From Sphingobacteriaceae bacterium (GTDB lineage: Bacteria > Bacteroidota > Bacteroidia > UBA7662): a stretch of 64,000 nt of DNA. This document shows, in pieces, positions 29,886 to 39,584 of the stretch (within the stretch, counting starts at the first letter, position 1; the number at the start of each line of letters is the position of its first letter). The notes below the pieces were generated by a model, which worked only from the letters and a program-made list of their open reading frames with translations, searched no databases and had not been told where the DNA came from. Made by a program: the position numbers and the translations under genes. Location of the stretch: assembly GCA_013824115.1 (NCBI GenBank), contig PNNG01000035.1:1-64000 (forward strand), written 5' to 3'.

Positions 29886-32800
29886 ATGAAGAAATTTTTT
29901 ACGCTTGCTTTTGCTTGCTTGTTTACCGGACAGCTTTTCGCCCAGTCGCACTTCCCTTACAATGGCGTGCGCGACGAACGTCCAAATACCGTGCTGTTTA
30001 CCAATGCGAACATCGTGGTGAAACCCGGACAGCGCATTGAAAAAGGCATGTTGCTGGTGCGCGATGGCAAGGTAGCCGAAGTAGGTAAAACCATTGTGAA
30101 GCCAGCGGGCGTGCAAGAAATTGATTTGCAAGGCAAATTCATCTACCCCGCTTTTGTGGAGAGTTATGGCGATTATGGCATTGCCAAAGAAAGCCGTGCA
30201 GCCGGCAGCCGCACGGGTGGTCCACAATTCACCCCCGCTCGCAGTGGCGCTTTTACGGCCAACGACGCCATCAGGGCCGACCAACAGGCTTTTAACCGCT
30301 TTAGTGGCGATAGCAAGGCGGCCGCCCAATGGCGCAAAAACGGCTTTGGTGCGGTGGTAACCCATGTGCACGATGGCATTGCCCGCGGCACAGGCGCCTT
30401 GGTGAGCACGGGCGACGAAACCGACAACTTGCTGTTGCTTCAACCCAAAGTGAGTGCCCATTACAGCTTTAGCAAAGGCAGCAGTACCCAAGACTATCCC
30501 TCTTCGCTCATGGGCAGCATTGCCCTTTTCCGCCAAACGTGGTACGATGCCCGTTGGTACCAAGCCAACAAGCAAAAGCAGCAGTTACAAGACCTCACCC
30601 TCGATGCCCTTTTGGCCGACGCGGGCTTGCCTCAGGTTTTTGAAGCCCAACAGAAATACGATTTGCTACGCATTCAGGAATTGGGCAAAGAGCTCAATAT
30701 GAATTTTGTGGTGAAAGCGCGTGGCGACGAGTACCAGTACCTCGATGCCGTAAAAGCTGCTCAGATGCCTTTGTTGGTGCCTGTAAATTATCCCGATGCC
30801 GTGGAAGTGGAAGATCCGCTCGATGCCCGCGATGTTTCGTTGGCCCAAATGCTGCATTGGGAGTTGGCGCCGGGCAATTTGGCTGCCCTGCACAAAGCAG
30901 GGATACGCTTTGCGGTTACAACGGCCGATTTAAAAAATCCTTCTGACTTGTGGAGCAATATGCGCCTCGCCATTGAGTACGGACTTTCTACCGATGCCGC
31001 CCTCGAGGCACTTACCCTTTCGCCAGCACGTTTGTTCAAAGTCGATAATCTGGTAGGAAGCCTGGAAAAAGGCCGCATGGCCAATTTTTTGGTATGCTCC
31101 GATTCGCTTTTTGCAGCCGACAACGAAATTTACCAAACCTGGGTAGCAGGGCGCAAATACGAGCAGCAAGCTTTTCCCGAAACGGTGGACATGCGTGGCA
31201 ACTACCGCTTCCAAGGCGGCCTGTTCAATGGCATGCTCCTCGAAGTAAAAGGCAAAGCCAGTCAGCCCGAATTCAGCCTCAAAACCAACGATACCACCAG
31301 CGTGAAGCTCAAGGCCGAGCGTTCGGGTGATTTTGTGAGCCTGTGGGTGAAAGACAAAAAAGTGGCCGATGGCGCCCTATTGCGCATCAGTTTGTGGCGC
31401 GATGGCAAAAACCTGCAAGGTAAATTCAACGAACGAGAAGGCGTAGAGACCGATATACGCGTGGTATTCGAAAGCACCACTACCGAGAAGGAGAAGGCAA
31501 AAAAAGACAAGGTGGCCAGTACATTGGGCGCTATGCGCTATCCATTTACTGATTTGGGCCAGTTGGAGGTGCCCAAAGCCGGTGCCATTATCATCCGCGG
31601 AGCCACGGTGTGGACCTCAGAGGCTGAAGGCAAACTCGAGGAAGCCGATGTGGCCATCAACAATGGCAAAATTGTGGCCGTGGGCAAGAAGCTTTCAGCT
31701 GCTGTATTGGGCAAAGGTGCCCAAGTACGCGAAATTGATGGAAAAGGCTTGCATGTAACACCCGGTCTTATCGACGAGCACAGCCACATTGCCATCAGCA
31801 GGGGCGTGAACGAAGGCACCCGCAGCATCACCAGCGAAGTGCGCATTGGAGATGTGCTTTTCCCCGACGATGTAAATATTTACCGTCAATTGGCTGGTGG
31901 CGTGACCGGAGCACAATTGCTGCACGGCTCGGCCAATGCCATAGGTGGACAATCGCAATACATCAAAATGCGCTGGGGCGTAACCAATCCGGCCGACCTC
32001 AAAATGAAAGAAGCCCCTGGTTTCATCAAATTTGCCTTGGGTGAAAATGTGAAGCAAGCCAACTGGGGCGATCGCAATACCACGCGTTTCCCACAAACCC
32101 GGATGGGGGTAGAGCAAATCATGATGGATGGCTTTTTGCGTGCCCGTGAGTATGATGCCCTACGCAAGGCCGATCCCGCAGGCACCCGCCGCGATTTAAG
32201 CATGGAAGCTTTGGTAGAAATCATGCAGCAAAAGCGCTTCATCACCTGCCACAGCTATGTGCAGAGCGAGATCAACATGCTTATGAAAGCCGGCGATTCA
32301 CTGGGCTTCAAAGTGAATACCTTCACCCACATTTTGGAGGGGTACAAAGTGGCCGACAAGATGTTTAAGCATGGCGCCAATGCCAGTACCTTTGCCGACT
32401 GGTGGGCATACAAATACGAAGTAATCGATGCTATTCCGCACAACGCTGCCATTATGAACCGGGTAGGGGTGAACGTGGCCATCAATTCCGACGATGCCGA
32501 AATGGCCCGTCGCCTCAACCAAGAAGCGGCCAAAACCGTGAAGTATGGTGGTTTGAGTGAAGAAGAGGCCATGCGGATGGTGACGATTAATCCCGCCAAA
32601 ATGCTCAAAATCGACACCCATACCGGAAGCTTGAAGGCCGGTAAGCATGCCGACTTGGTGATTTGGAATGGGCACCCCTTGAGCATGTATAGCAAGCCGC
32701 TGTACACCTTGGTGGATGGGGTGGTGTATTTCGACCATGAGCGCGATGCCGCTGCCCGCGAAGCACTGAAAGCCGAGCGCCAGCGCCTCATTGAAAAAAT

Positions 32801-32915
32801 GGCCGATGCCCGTAAAAACGGCAAAAAGGCCGCCAAGCCTGCTTTGCTAGTTGAACCCGAGTGGCATTGTACCACCTTAGGAGACCAAGGGGCCCACTTG
32901 CATCACGCACACTAA
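29886..32915 (+). CDS. Secreted double amidohydrolase (imidazolonepropionase-like)
   Basis: A 1009-residue exported protein (signal peptide MKKFFTLAFACLFTGQLFAQ) with two tandem amidohydrolase-like halves. The first (about 40-440) keeps the fold features VRDGKVAEVGKTIV, FIYPAFVESYGDYG and LTLSPARLF, but its HxH metal site is replaced (ESYGD), so it is probably inactive. The second (about 570-960) looks functional: GLIDEHSHIAI (HxH), CHSYVQSEI, FTHILEGYKVADKM, NSDDAEMARRL and TINPAKML. Such double proteins are frequent in Bacteroidota; the substrate, perhaps a cyclic amide or dipeptide, is unknown. ATG 29886 starts the signal peptide. The antiporter gene follows closely. Confidence 0.9.
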   Translation: MKKFFTLAFACLFTGQLFAQSHFPYNGVRDERPNTVLFTNANIVVKPGQRIEKGMLLVRDGKVAEVGKTIVKPAGVQEIDLQGKFIYPAFVESYGDYGIAKESRAAGSRTGGPQFTPARSGAFTANDAIRADQQAFNRFSGDSKAAAQWRKNGFGAVVTHVHDGIARGTGALVSTGDETDNLLLLQPKVSAHYSFSKGSSTQDYPSSLMGSIALFRQTWYDARWYQANKQKQQLQDLTLDALLADAGLPQVFEAQQKYDLLRIQELGKELNMNFVVKARGDEYQYLDAVKAAQMPLLVPVNYPDAVEVEDPLDARDVSLAQMLHWELAPGNLAALHKAGIRFAVTTADLKNPSDLWSNMRLAIEYGLSTDAALEALTLSPARLFKVDNLVGSLEKGRMANFLVCSDSLFAADNEIYQTWVAGRKYEQQAFPETVDMRGNYRFQGGLFNGMLLEVKGKASQPEFSLKTNDTTSVKLKAERSGDFVSLWVKDKKVADGALLRISLWRDGKNLQGKFNEREGVETDIRVVFESTTTEKEKAKKDKVASTLGAMRYPFTDLGQLEVPKAGAIIIRGATVWTSEAEGKLEEADVAINNGKIVAVGKKLSAAVLGKGAQVREIDGKGLHVTPGLIDEHSHIAISRGVNEGTRSITSEVRIGDVLFPDDVNIYRQLAGGVTGAQLLHGSANAIGGQSQYIKMRWGVTNPADLKMKEAPGFIKFALGENVKQANWGDRNTTRFPQTRMGVEQIMMDGFLRAREYDALRKADPAGTRRDLSMEALVEIMQQKRFITCHSYVQSEINMLMKAGDSLGFKVNTFTHILEGYKVADKMFKHGANASTFADWWAYKYEVIDAIPHNAAIMNRVGVNVAINSDDAEMARRLNQEAAKTVKYGGLSEEEAMRMVTINPAKMLKIDTHTGSLKAGKHADLVIWNGHPLSMYSKPLYTLVDGVVYFDHERDAAAREALKAERQRLIEKMADARKNGKKAAKPALLVEPEWHCTTLGDQGAHLHHAH

Positions 32916-32938
32916 GCCCAACCAAACACCAACCTACC

Positions 32939-34822
32939 TTGAAAAAGCTGCTCATTCTTGTTGTTGTTTTACTGGCTTCGCTCACCGGCAAAGCACAGGA
33001 GCTGGTATGGCCCGATCATGTAATTACTTCGGTACCAACCCCGGTGCAGGTTATGTGTGATAATTGTGCCGATACGCTGGTTGTAGAGCTCAATGGCCAA
33101 GCACAATTGGTGCCCTTAATCAAAGGCAAAGGGTCGTTTGACATCTTGTTGGAAAAGCGAAAATTGGTGACTGTTTTCATTGGGCGCCAATATTTCGAGC
33201 GGGAATATAATCCTGTTCCATTGGGTTGGAGCATTTGGCCTCCCCTGATAGCCATTGTCATGGCCCTGTTTTTCAGGGAGGTGTATTCGGCACTTTTCGC
33301 AGGCATTTTGATGGGGGCTTGGCTTTTGGGTGGTTACAGCTACGGACTTATACCGGGCATGTGGTGGGCCTTGCAACGCATTGCCGACACTTACATCATT
33401 GAAGCTTTGAGCGACCCCGACCATCAGTCGATCGTGGTTTTTTCGATGCTCATTGGTGGCATGGTAGCCGTTATCAGTAAAAATGGGGGCATGCAGGGCG
33501 TAGTGAATTACTTATCGCGTTTTGCTAAAAATGCACGGTCGGGGCAGCTGGTTACTTGGTTCCTCGGTATTCTCATTTTTTTCGACGACTATTCGAATAC
33601 CCTGCTGGTAGGCAATACCATGCGTCCGGTTACCGATAAGTTGCGAATTTCGCGCGAAAAACTAGCCTATTTGGTCGATTCAACAGCAGCACCAGTAGCG
33701 GCCATTGCCTTTATTACCACATGGATAGGTGCCGAGCTCGGTTACATCAAAGACGGTATTGCAGGCATCGACGGTTTAGATGAGAATGCCTACCACGTTT
33801 TTCTCAACTCATTGCAGTATTCCTTCTATCCCGTGCTCACTTTGCTTTTCATGCTGATGCTCATTTTGCAGGGGCGCGATTTTGGCCCAATGCGCGATGC
33901 TGAAGTAGCCGCACGTGCCCGGGGTGCCATTACGCCTACGGGCATTAACCGTTTGCAGGGAGAAGCTGCGGCCTTCAATATGGAGCATGGCCTCAAGCCT
34001 ACAGCAGGTTTGGCTATATTACCTGTGCTAGCGGTGGTGGGTGTGGTGATTTACGGATTGATTACTACGGGATGGGATGCTGCGGTGTGGGCTGATGCAG
34101 AACTGTCGGTATTTAGGCGGCTGTCTATCATCATTGGCAATGCCAATTCATATACCGCTTTGTTGTGGGGATCGGGGGCGGGCTTGTTGTTGGCCATTAT
34201 TTTGAGCATTGGCACCAAGCGATTGACCCTTGAGAAAAGCATGGAAAGCATGCTTACCGGTTTCAAAACCATGTTGGCAGCCGTATTGATTTTGGTACTT
34301 GCTTGGATTTTAGCGGAGCTGACCCAAGAGTTGCAAACGGCTGTTTTTATTACCCGGGCCTTGCTCGATTTGAATTTAGGGGCCTCCTGGCTACCATTGC
34401 TCACATTTTTACTGGCGGGGATAGTTGCTTTTAGCACAGGTTCGAGTTGGGGTACCATGGCCATTCTTTATCCAATCATGCTGCCTGCTGCCTGGAGATT
34501 GGCGCAGGAAGCGGGCATGAGTCACGAGGAAAGTCTGGCCATTTTCCACAATGTGGTGAGCTGTGTGTTGGCAGGAAGCGTGCTGGGCGACCATTGTTCA
34601 CCCATAAGCGATACTACCATTTTGAGCTCCCTATCCTCGGGTTGCAACCACATCAGCCATGTGCGCACACAAATGCCGTATGCCCTTACGGTAGGTGCGT
34701 TTTCTATTTTATTTGGAACGCTGCCAGTAGCGTTTGGTATGCCTCTTTGGCTCTCTTACATGCTTGTACTGCCAGCCATGTGGTACTTCATTCGTTATTT
34801 TGGCGCACCTGTACCTCAGTGA
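32939..34822 (+). CDS. NhaC-family Na+/H+ antiporter with N-terminal exported domain
   Basis: A 627-residue inner-membrane protein. The C-terminal 530 residues are a typical NhaC-type antiporter of about eleven spans, with FDDYSNTLLVGNTMRPVTD near 220, STGSSWGTMA near 502, and GDHCSPISDTTILSS near 553. Unusually, it begins with a signal-peptide-like MKKLLILVVVLLASLTGKAQ and about 80 residues of soluble sequence (VMCDNCADTLVVELNG) before the first antiporter helix (LGWSIWPPLIAIVMAL). TTG 32939 is taken as the start because it opens the signal sequence; the alternative 26 codons upstream lies inside the amidohydrolase gene. The gene's last 35 bases overlap the convergent SprT-like gene. Confidence 0.88.
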   Translation: MKKLLILVVVLLASLTGKAQELVWPDHVITSVPTPVQVMCDNCADTLVVELNGQAQLVPLIKGKGSFDILLEKRKLVTVFIGRQYFEREYNPVPLGWSIWPPLIAIVMALFFREVYSALFAGILMGAWLLGGYSYGLIPGMWWALQRIADTYIIEALSDPDHQSIVVFSMLIGGMVAVISKNGGMQGVVNYLSRFAKNARSGQLVTWFLGILIFFDDYSNTLLVGNTMRPVTDKLRISREKLAYLVDSTAAPVAAIAFITTWIGAELGYIKDGIAGIDGLDENAYHVFLNSLQYSFYPVLTLLFMLMLILQGRDFGPMRDAEVAARARGAITPTGINRLQGEAAAFNMEHGLKPTAGLAILPVLAVVGVVIYGLITTGWDAAVWADAELSVFRRLSIIIGNANSYTALLWGSGAGLLLAIILSIGTKRLTLEKSMESMLTGFKTMLAAVLILVLAWILAELTQELQTAVFITRALLDLNLGASWLPLLTFLLAGIVAFSTGSSWGTMAILYPIMLPAAWRLAQEAGMSHEESLAIFHNVVSCVLAGSVLGDHCSPISDTTILSSLSSGCNHISHVRTQMPYALTVGAFSILFGTLPVAFGMPLWLSYMLVLPAMWYFIRYFGAPVPQ

Positions 34823-35426
34823 GGTGATGTACCAGGTATTGCCGGCCTGTGCTGAGCTCGGTGCAAAGAAAGCGCGTGCGGCGTTTTTCCATTTTTTTGA
34901 ATACCCGCGGTGGATTGCCCAAGGCGAATACCTCTCCCAGAGGCAGGGCTTCTAACAGTTGTACATGTTTAGGGCGCTCTGAGTACTGTGCCAAGGCACG
35001 CATCAAATCGGGGTCGGCACAGCTCGATGCTTTGGGCGATTGAAAATAGCGGTGTAATACGGGTAGCAATTCAATCGGAAAAACCTCGGGTACCAGCAAG
35101 GGGCCCATCAGCCACGAGAAGGCCTTTTTCCATTCTTCGCCGTGCGGCAATACCTTGTTCTGGTATTTTTCCCAAACCAATAAGTGGGCAAATTCGTGCA
35201 CCAGTGTAACGGTAAAAGCGTATGGGTTGAGGGTTTGGTTTACCGTAATGCGGTGTCCCTTTCCCTGCCAAGGATGCCGGTAATCGCCTAGTTTGGTGGC
35301 TCGTGCTCGGGTGAGTGTTAATTGCACCCGGTGCTGCACCAAAAAATCAGCCGCAAAAGAAAGCGCTGCAGCCGGCATAAATGGACGCAATGCGTCTTCC
35401 AGCTTGCGGTGCAGGGGGCTCAACAT
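34788..35426 (-). CDS. SprT-like metallopeptidase domain protein
   Basis: A 212-residue protein with the zinc-protease-like HEFAH motif near residue 76-80, preceded by NPYAFTVTLV and followed by PHGEEWKKAF, a layout shared with SprT/Spartan domains. The family may act on protein-DNA crosslinks, but bacterial roles are largely untested. The C-terminal part (about 130-212) has the cysteines of a possible zinc ribbon only in part (SSCADPD, FLCTEL), so that site looks incomplete. Its 3' end overlaps the convergent antiporter gene by 35 bases. LD-carboxypeptidase lies upstream on the same strand. Confidence 0.82.
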   Translation of the reverse strand: MLSPLHRKLEDALRPFMPAAALSFAADFLVQHRVQLTLTRARATKLGDYRHPWQGKGHRITVNQTLNPYAFTVTLVHEFAHLLVWEKYQNKVLPHGEEWKKAFSWLMGPLLVPEVFPIELLPVLHRYFQSPKASSCADPDLMRALAQYSERPKHVQLLEALPLGEVFALGNPPRVFKKMEKRRTRFLCTELSTGRQYLVHHLTEVQVRQNNE

Positions 35427-35467
35427 GTTGCCAAATTACAACCAATAGGTGCTTGCTGCCAAGGGGC

Positions 35468-36346
35468 TCATCGAGTTTTTTGCAAAGCCAAAGACATGCC
35501 CATGCCCAGGGCCATGTTCAAAGGCTGGTGCCCGGCCGGAAAGCCAAACAGCACAGGATAATCGTATCGCGAAACGGCTTCAAACACAATTTCCTCCGCG
35601 GTTCGGCCAAAGCCTATGGCGTTGTCGTTCATTTGGGTGAGGCCACCAACTACCAACCCGGCCAAACCTTCAAGTTTGCCCGCCCTGCGCAGTGCCTGCA
35701 TCATGCGGTCGAGGTGATATAGATACTCATCCAAATCTTCGAGAAACAGTATTTTACCCCTGAAATCGGGCAAGGTGTCACTTCCCAGCAAGCTGTACAA
35801 AACACTCAGGTTGCCACCCAATATCGTTCCTTCTAGTTGTGCACCGCGGGCCCAATGCAAATACTGCAGGCTGTATTGGATGGGTTTGCCTTGCAACGCA
35901 TGCAGCAGGCTGTCAAACGAAAGCTGTATATCGGCCTCTTCCTTAAAATTCACGGGCATGGCACTGTGAATACTGGCATAACCACGTGCTTGTAAAGCGG
36001 CATGCAATACGGTAATGTCACTGAAGCCACAAAGCCATTTTGGGGCGGCATCAAAGCCTTTCCAACAAAGTTCGTCAATAAGCCGCACCGTGCCATAACC
36101 GCCCCTGGCGCACCAAACAGCACGTACCTCTGCATCATCGAGCTGTTGCTGCAAATCTGCCAAGCGCTCAGCATCGGTGCCAGCAAATTGGCGGTCGGCC
36201 AGGCCAATACTGCTGCCCAAACGCACCCGCAGGCCCTTGCTTTGGAGCCAAGAAGCAGCTGGGGCACATTCATCGGGGGTGATTTTGCGGGCAGTAGCCA
36301 CTATGGCCACCAAATCGCCGGGTTGGAGGTAAGGGGGAATGATCAT
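35468..36346 (-). CDS. LD-carboxypeptidase (peptidase family S66)
   Basis: A 292-residue cytoplasmic serine peptidase that would cleave the terminal D-alanine from L,D-linked tetrapeptides in murein recycling. The nucleophile serine lies in LCGFSDITVLHAA near residue 107, the glutamate in KILFLEDLDEYLYH near 200, and the histidine in FGFPAGHQPLNMALG near 272, completing the S66 Ser-Glu-His triad. The N-terminal PPYLQPGDLVAIVATARKI is typical. Its start overlaps the stop of the sugar dehydrogenase gene by 4 bases (ATGA), so the two are coupled. A related enzyme, microcin-immunity MccF, has the same fold but is less likely. Confidence 0.93.
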   Translation of the reverse strand: MIIPPYLQPGDLVAIVATARKITPDECAPAASWLQSKGLRVRLGSSIGLADRQFAGTDAERLADLQQQLDDAEVRAVWCARGGYGTVRLIDELCWKGFDAAPKWLCGFSDITVLHAALQARGYASIHSAMPVNFKEEADIQLSFDSLLHALQGKPIQYSLQYLHWARGAQLEGTILGGNLSVLYSLLGSDTLPDFRGKILFLEDLDEYLYHLDRMMQALRRAGKLEGLAGLVVGGLTQMNDNAIGFGRTAEEIVFEAVSRYDYPVLFGFPAGHQPLNMALGMGMSLALQKTR

Positions 36347-37530
36347 TTGACGATGAGATAAACGGCTCCAGTACGGTTTTTAGGTCCTAATTGCGTTTGG
36401 GTAAGCAGGTAAATTTGGCCTTGCTCGTCTTCGCCCAAGCTGTTGATGTAGCCATAGGCATCGCCACTGCGGAAACGCAGGTTGCTGCTTTCCCAACGTT
36501 GGCCGTTTTGCTCGAGGGTCATTACAGCGCCTTTCCAATCGGCAAATACAAACTTACCATACAGCGCAGGCATATTGCGGTTTCTACAAACATAGCCGCC
36601 AACCACACATACCCTGCTGCTGCTGTGCATGTACACATGTATGGGCGCCTCGAGCGTTTTGCCTTGCTCGCAGTTCTTTTCGGGATTGTAGCATTGATTT
36701 CCTTCCTTGAGTCGCCAGCCGTAATTGCCGCCTTTTTCGATGAGGTTGATTTCCTCCCATTTGTTTTGGCCAACATCGGCACAAAACAGCCGCCCATCGG
36801 GCGCAAAAGCAAAACGCCAGGGATTGCGGAGACCATAGGCCCAAATCTCAGGCCGGCCGCCACCGCGGGCAAACGGATTGTCGTCGGGAATGGCATAAGG
36901 CTCGCCCCTGTCTACATCAATGCGCAGTATTTTGCCCAACAGTGTGTTGAGGTTCTGGCCGTTGCCAGTGAGCCCAAAGCGATCGCCAGCGCCGCCCCCA
37001 TCGCCTAAACCGAGGTAGAGGTAGCCATCGGGACCAAAAGCCAATGCGCCTCCATTGTGGTTCGATGCAGGCTGGTCGACCGTTAGGATGATTCGTTGTG
37101 TAGTAAAATCGGCCATGTCGGGGTCGAAGGGCGACACCTGATACTCGGCCAAGATGCCTTGGTGGTCGGTTCCTGTCTTTTCGCGTGGTGCTGAAAAATA
37201 TACGTAAAAGCGGCCATTTTGCTTGTATTTGGGGTGAAAGGCCAAGCCAAGCAGACCCATTTCGCTGTAGTACGGACTTATGGGCGCCACTTTGCTGGTT
37301 ACATCTAGGAAGGGGTAAGGCTTTAACTTGCCATTGCGTACCACCCGCACATTGCCAGGTTGTTCAACAATGAACAAGCGGTTGCTACCGTCGCCAGCAT
37401 GGGTAAGCACCACAGGTCCCGACAAGCCCTCGAGTACTTTTTGGAGGTTGAGTGTAATAGGTGCCTGCGCCCGAATGGCCATGGGTAAGCCAAGCAGCAG
37501 GAGCCAGAACAGAATAGTTTTTACACGCAT
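36343..37530 (-). CDS. Exported PQQ-dependent sugar dehydrogenase-like protein (GDH-B/sorbosone family)
   Basis: A 395-residue exported six-bladed propeller. The signal peptide is MRVKTILFWLLLLGLPMAIRAQ. Blade signatures are visible: RLFIVEQPGNVRVV near 52, MGLLGLAFHPKYKQNGRFYVYFS near 90, NHNGGALAFGPDGYLYLGLGDGG near 155-178, and YGLRNPWRFAFAP near 230. Family members oxidise aldoses with PQQ, but many Bacteroidota copies are unassigned, and no PQQ biosynthesis genes are here. ATG 37530 opens the signal peptide, with TAGTTTTG 6 bases ahead. It is coupled to the LD-carboxypeptidase gene downstream. Confidence 0.9.
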   Translation of the reverse strand: MRVKTILFWLLLLGLPMAIRAQAPITLNLQKVLEGLSGPVVLTHAGDGSNRLFIVEQPGNVRVVRNGKLKPYPFLDVTSKVAPISPYYSEMGLLGLAFHPKYKQNGRFYVYFSAPREKTGTDHQGILAEYQVSPFDPDMADFTTQRIILTVDQPASNHNGGALAFGPDGYLYLGLGDGGGAGDRFGLTGNGQNLNTLLGKILRIDVDRGEPYAIPDDNPFARGGGRPEIWAYGLRNPWRFAFAPDGRLFCADVGQNKWEEINLIEKGGNYGWRLKEGNQCYNPEKNCEQGKTLEAPIHVYMHSSSRVCVVGGYVCRNRNMPALYGKFVFADWKGAVMTLEQNGQRWESSNLRFRSGDAYGYINSLGEDEQGQIYLLTQTQLGPKNRTGAVYLIVK

Positions 37531-37535
37531 CGCTC

Positions 37536-37543
37536 CAAAACTA
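37536..37543 (-). promoter_or_regulatory. -7 element of the sugar dehydrogenase-carboxypeptidase operon
   Basis: TAGTTTTG on the minus strand, 5 bases ahead of the ATG at 37530, matches TAnnTTTG. It implies a very short leader and favours that start. Confidence 0.45.
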
Positions 37544-37642
37544 ACAAAAAGCAAGCATTGCTGAGCGCATTTGGGGCCTCATTTGGCAAGTAGACCGGTT
37601 TGAATTTGCACAAGCAGACAAAATAGTCCATATTTGAGAGCC

Positions 37643-37957
37643 ATGATGTTCCGTGTGTTTTGGGTATTTGCCCTGTTGTTCCTTGGGTCGGTTTGCTTGG
37701 GTCGGGCCTTTGGTGGCATCCAGCAAGGTGCAACCAGTCGTTGCATCCAGCCTGAAAGAATCGTTGCTGATCAAGCGCCTGATTTTGTAACCCTCGTAGG
37801 GTTGAATTTAACCCAAGAAAGCGATCAACAATCTGCTGAACGGGCTGTTTGCAAGTCTGTAGCAGCTAACGAAAGGCAACTTTGCTGGGTTGCGCCGTTT
37901 ACCGGGCTTCCTTGGGCTGCGTGGTCGGGCTTGCACAATCCCCCGCCCGAATCCTGA
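37643..37957 (+). CDS. Small exported protein upstream of the SulP gene
   Basis: A possible 104-residue protein starting MMFRVFWVFALLFLGSVCLGRAFG, which reads as a signal or anchor sequence. A polar middle and a C-terminus rich in aromatic residues and proline follow (WVAPFTGLPWAAWSGLHNPPPES). I do not recognise a family. A hydrophobic start, a proline-rich end and a place just upstream of another gene are also seen in the unknown protein at 61.8 kb. ATG 37643 is chosen over TTG 37634. It lies 52 bases ahead of SulP and might be its small partner, or a chance frame. Confidence 0.4.
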   Translation: MMFRVFWVFALLFLGSVCLGRAFGGIQQGATSRCIQPERIVADQAPDFVTLVGLNLTQESDQQSAERAVCKSVAANERQLCWVAPFTGLPWAAWSGLHNPPPES

Positions 37958-38009
37958 GCGCATTTCTAGCCAAATGCCCTACTGGGTTTTATTTCCAATT
38001 TGATTTTTT

Positions 38010-39575
38010 ATGTCTTACAATAAAATGTTTGGCCCCAATTTGAAATATGATTTGCCGGCCGGACTCGTCGTTTTTTTAGTTGCGCTGCCACTCTGCCTGG
38101 GCATAGCGCTGGCTTCGGGTGCACCTTTGCTATCGGGCATTATTGCCGGGGTCATAGGCGGACTGATTGTAGGTCCGCTCAGCGGCTCCATGCTCAGTGT
38201 AAGTGGTCCGGCTGCCGGATTAACCGTCATTGTGCTCAGTTCGGTAGAAAAGCTAGGCAGTTTCGAAGCTTTTTTAGCAGCGGTGGTCTTGGCAGGTGTC
38301 TTTCAAATGGCTTTGGGGCTGCTTCGCGCGGGCTTTGTGAGTTACTATTTTCCCTCCAACGTCATCAAGGGCATGCTGGCAGGCATTGGGGTGATTCTTA
38401 TTTTGAAGCAAATGCCACATGCTTTGGGTTACGACGAATCGAGCATGGCCTCGGTGGCTTTTGCCGAAAGGAGTGAAAATACCTTCACAGAGTTGTACTT
38501 AGCCATGCGGTTTTTTAACCCAGGGGCCTTGCTGCTCAGCTTTTTGGCCATTGTGGTTTTGTTGCTGTGGGAACGACCCGCCTTGAAGAACCACTCCTGG
38601 TTACGCTACATGCCGGGTCCACTGGTGGTAGTGGTACTAAGCACACTATTACACGAGGCTTTGTTGCTTTGGTGGCCGCAATGGGCTCTTTCGGCCAATC
38701 ATATGGTAAATATTCCCGATTTGTTTGGTCCAACGGCCAATTACCACCAATTGTCGCCCGATTGGGGTGCGTTGCGCCAAACCGCTCTTTGGGGCGTGGC
38801 GGGTACCATTGCTGTGGTGGCCAGTCTCGAAACACTTTTGAGTCTCGAAGCAGCCGACAAGCTCGATCCATACAAACGGGTGAGTCCACCTAACCGCGAA
38901 CTTTTGGCACAAGGTGTAGGCAATGTGTTGAGTGGCTGGCTGGGAGGCTTGCCGCTAACGGCTGTCATTGTACGTTCGTCGGCCAATGTAACGGCTGGGG
39001 CGCGTACCCGCATTTCGGCCGTTGCGCATGGGCTGTACATGGGGGCTTTTGTGCTTTTGGCGCCCGACTTACTCAACCGCATTCCACTTGCACCCTTGGC
39101 AAGCATCTTATTGGTGATAGGTTACAAACTTTCCACCATTGGCTTGTACCGGGGCATGTATCGGCTAGGCTGGAGCCAGTTTTTGCCATTTGCTTCTACG
39201 GTTTTGGCCATCGTATTTACCGATTTGCTCACAGGCATCGGCATAGGCTTGGTCATTGCTTTGTATTTCATATTACGCAACAACTACCGCAATGCCTTCA
39301 TTTTGCACAAGGAAGCGTTGGAGGGCAGCCCGAAGCGCATGGCCTACCACCTCGAATTATCGCAAGAGGTAAGCTACCTCAACAAAGGGGCTATTGCCCG
39401 CTTTCTGCGTGAAATACCCAATTACAGCCAGGTACATATCGACGGAACACAATGCCTACACATCGATTACGATGTTTTGGAGGTGATTGAAGCCTTTCGA
39501 CAAAACGCGCCATCTCGCTTTATTGAATTGCAGTTGACCGACATTCCACAGGTGCAGCTGGTAAACAACCACTAA
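38010..39575 (+). CDS. SulP family anion transporter (putative bicarbonate transporter)
   Basis: A 521-residue inner-membrane transporter of the SulP/SLC26 family, about 12-14 spans. It opens with LKYDLPAGLVVFLVALPLCLGIALASGAP, has the conserved SGPAAGLTVIV near 68-78 and LGGLPLTAVIVRSSANVTAGARTR near 313, and ends in a short STAS-like domain (about 440-515, QVHIDGTQCLHIDYDVLEVIE). The carbonic anhydrase gene starts 9 bases downstream, so HCO3- rather than sulfate is the likely substrate by analogy with BicA and SulP-CA pairs. That link is inference. Confidence 0.93.
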   Translation: MSYNKMFGPNLKYDLPAGLVVFLVALPLCLGIALASGAPLLSGIIAGVIGGLIVGPLSGSMLSVSGPAAGLTVIVLSSVEKLGSFEAFLAAVVLAGVFQMALGLLRAGFVSYYFPSNVIKGMLAGIGVILILKQMPHALGYDESSMASVAFAERSENTFTELYLAMRFFNPGALLLSFLAIVVLLLWERPALKNHSWLRYMPGPLVVVVLSTLLHEALLLWWPQWALSANHMVNIPDLFGPTANYHQLSPDWGALRQTALWGVAGTIAVVASLETLLSLEAADKLDPYKRVSPPNRELLAQGVGNVLSGWLGGLPLTAVIVRSSANVTAGARTRISAVAHGLYMGAFVLLAPDLLNRIPLAPLASILLVIGYKLSTIGLYRGMYRLGWSQFLPFASTVLAIVFTDLLTGIGIGLVIALYFILRNNYRNAFILHKEALEGSPKRMAYHLELSQEVSYLNKGAIARFLREIPNYSQVHIDGTQCLHIDYDVLEVIEAFRQNAPSRFIELQLTDIPQVQLVNNH

Positions 39576-39584
39576 GCCCTACCC

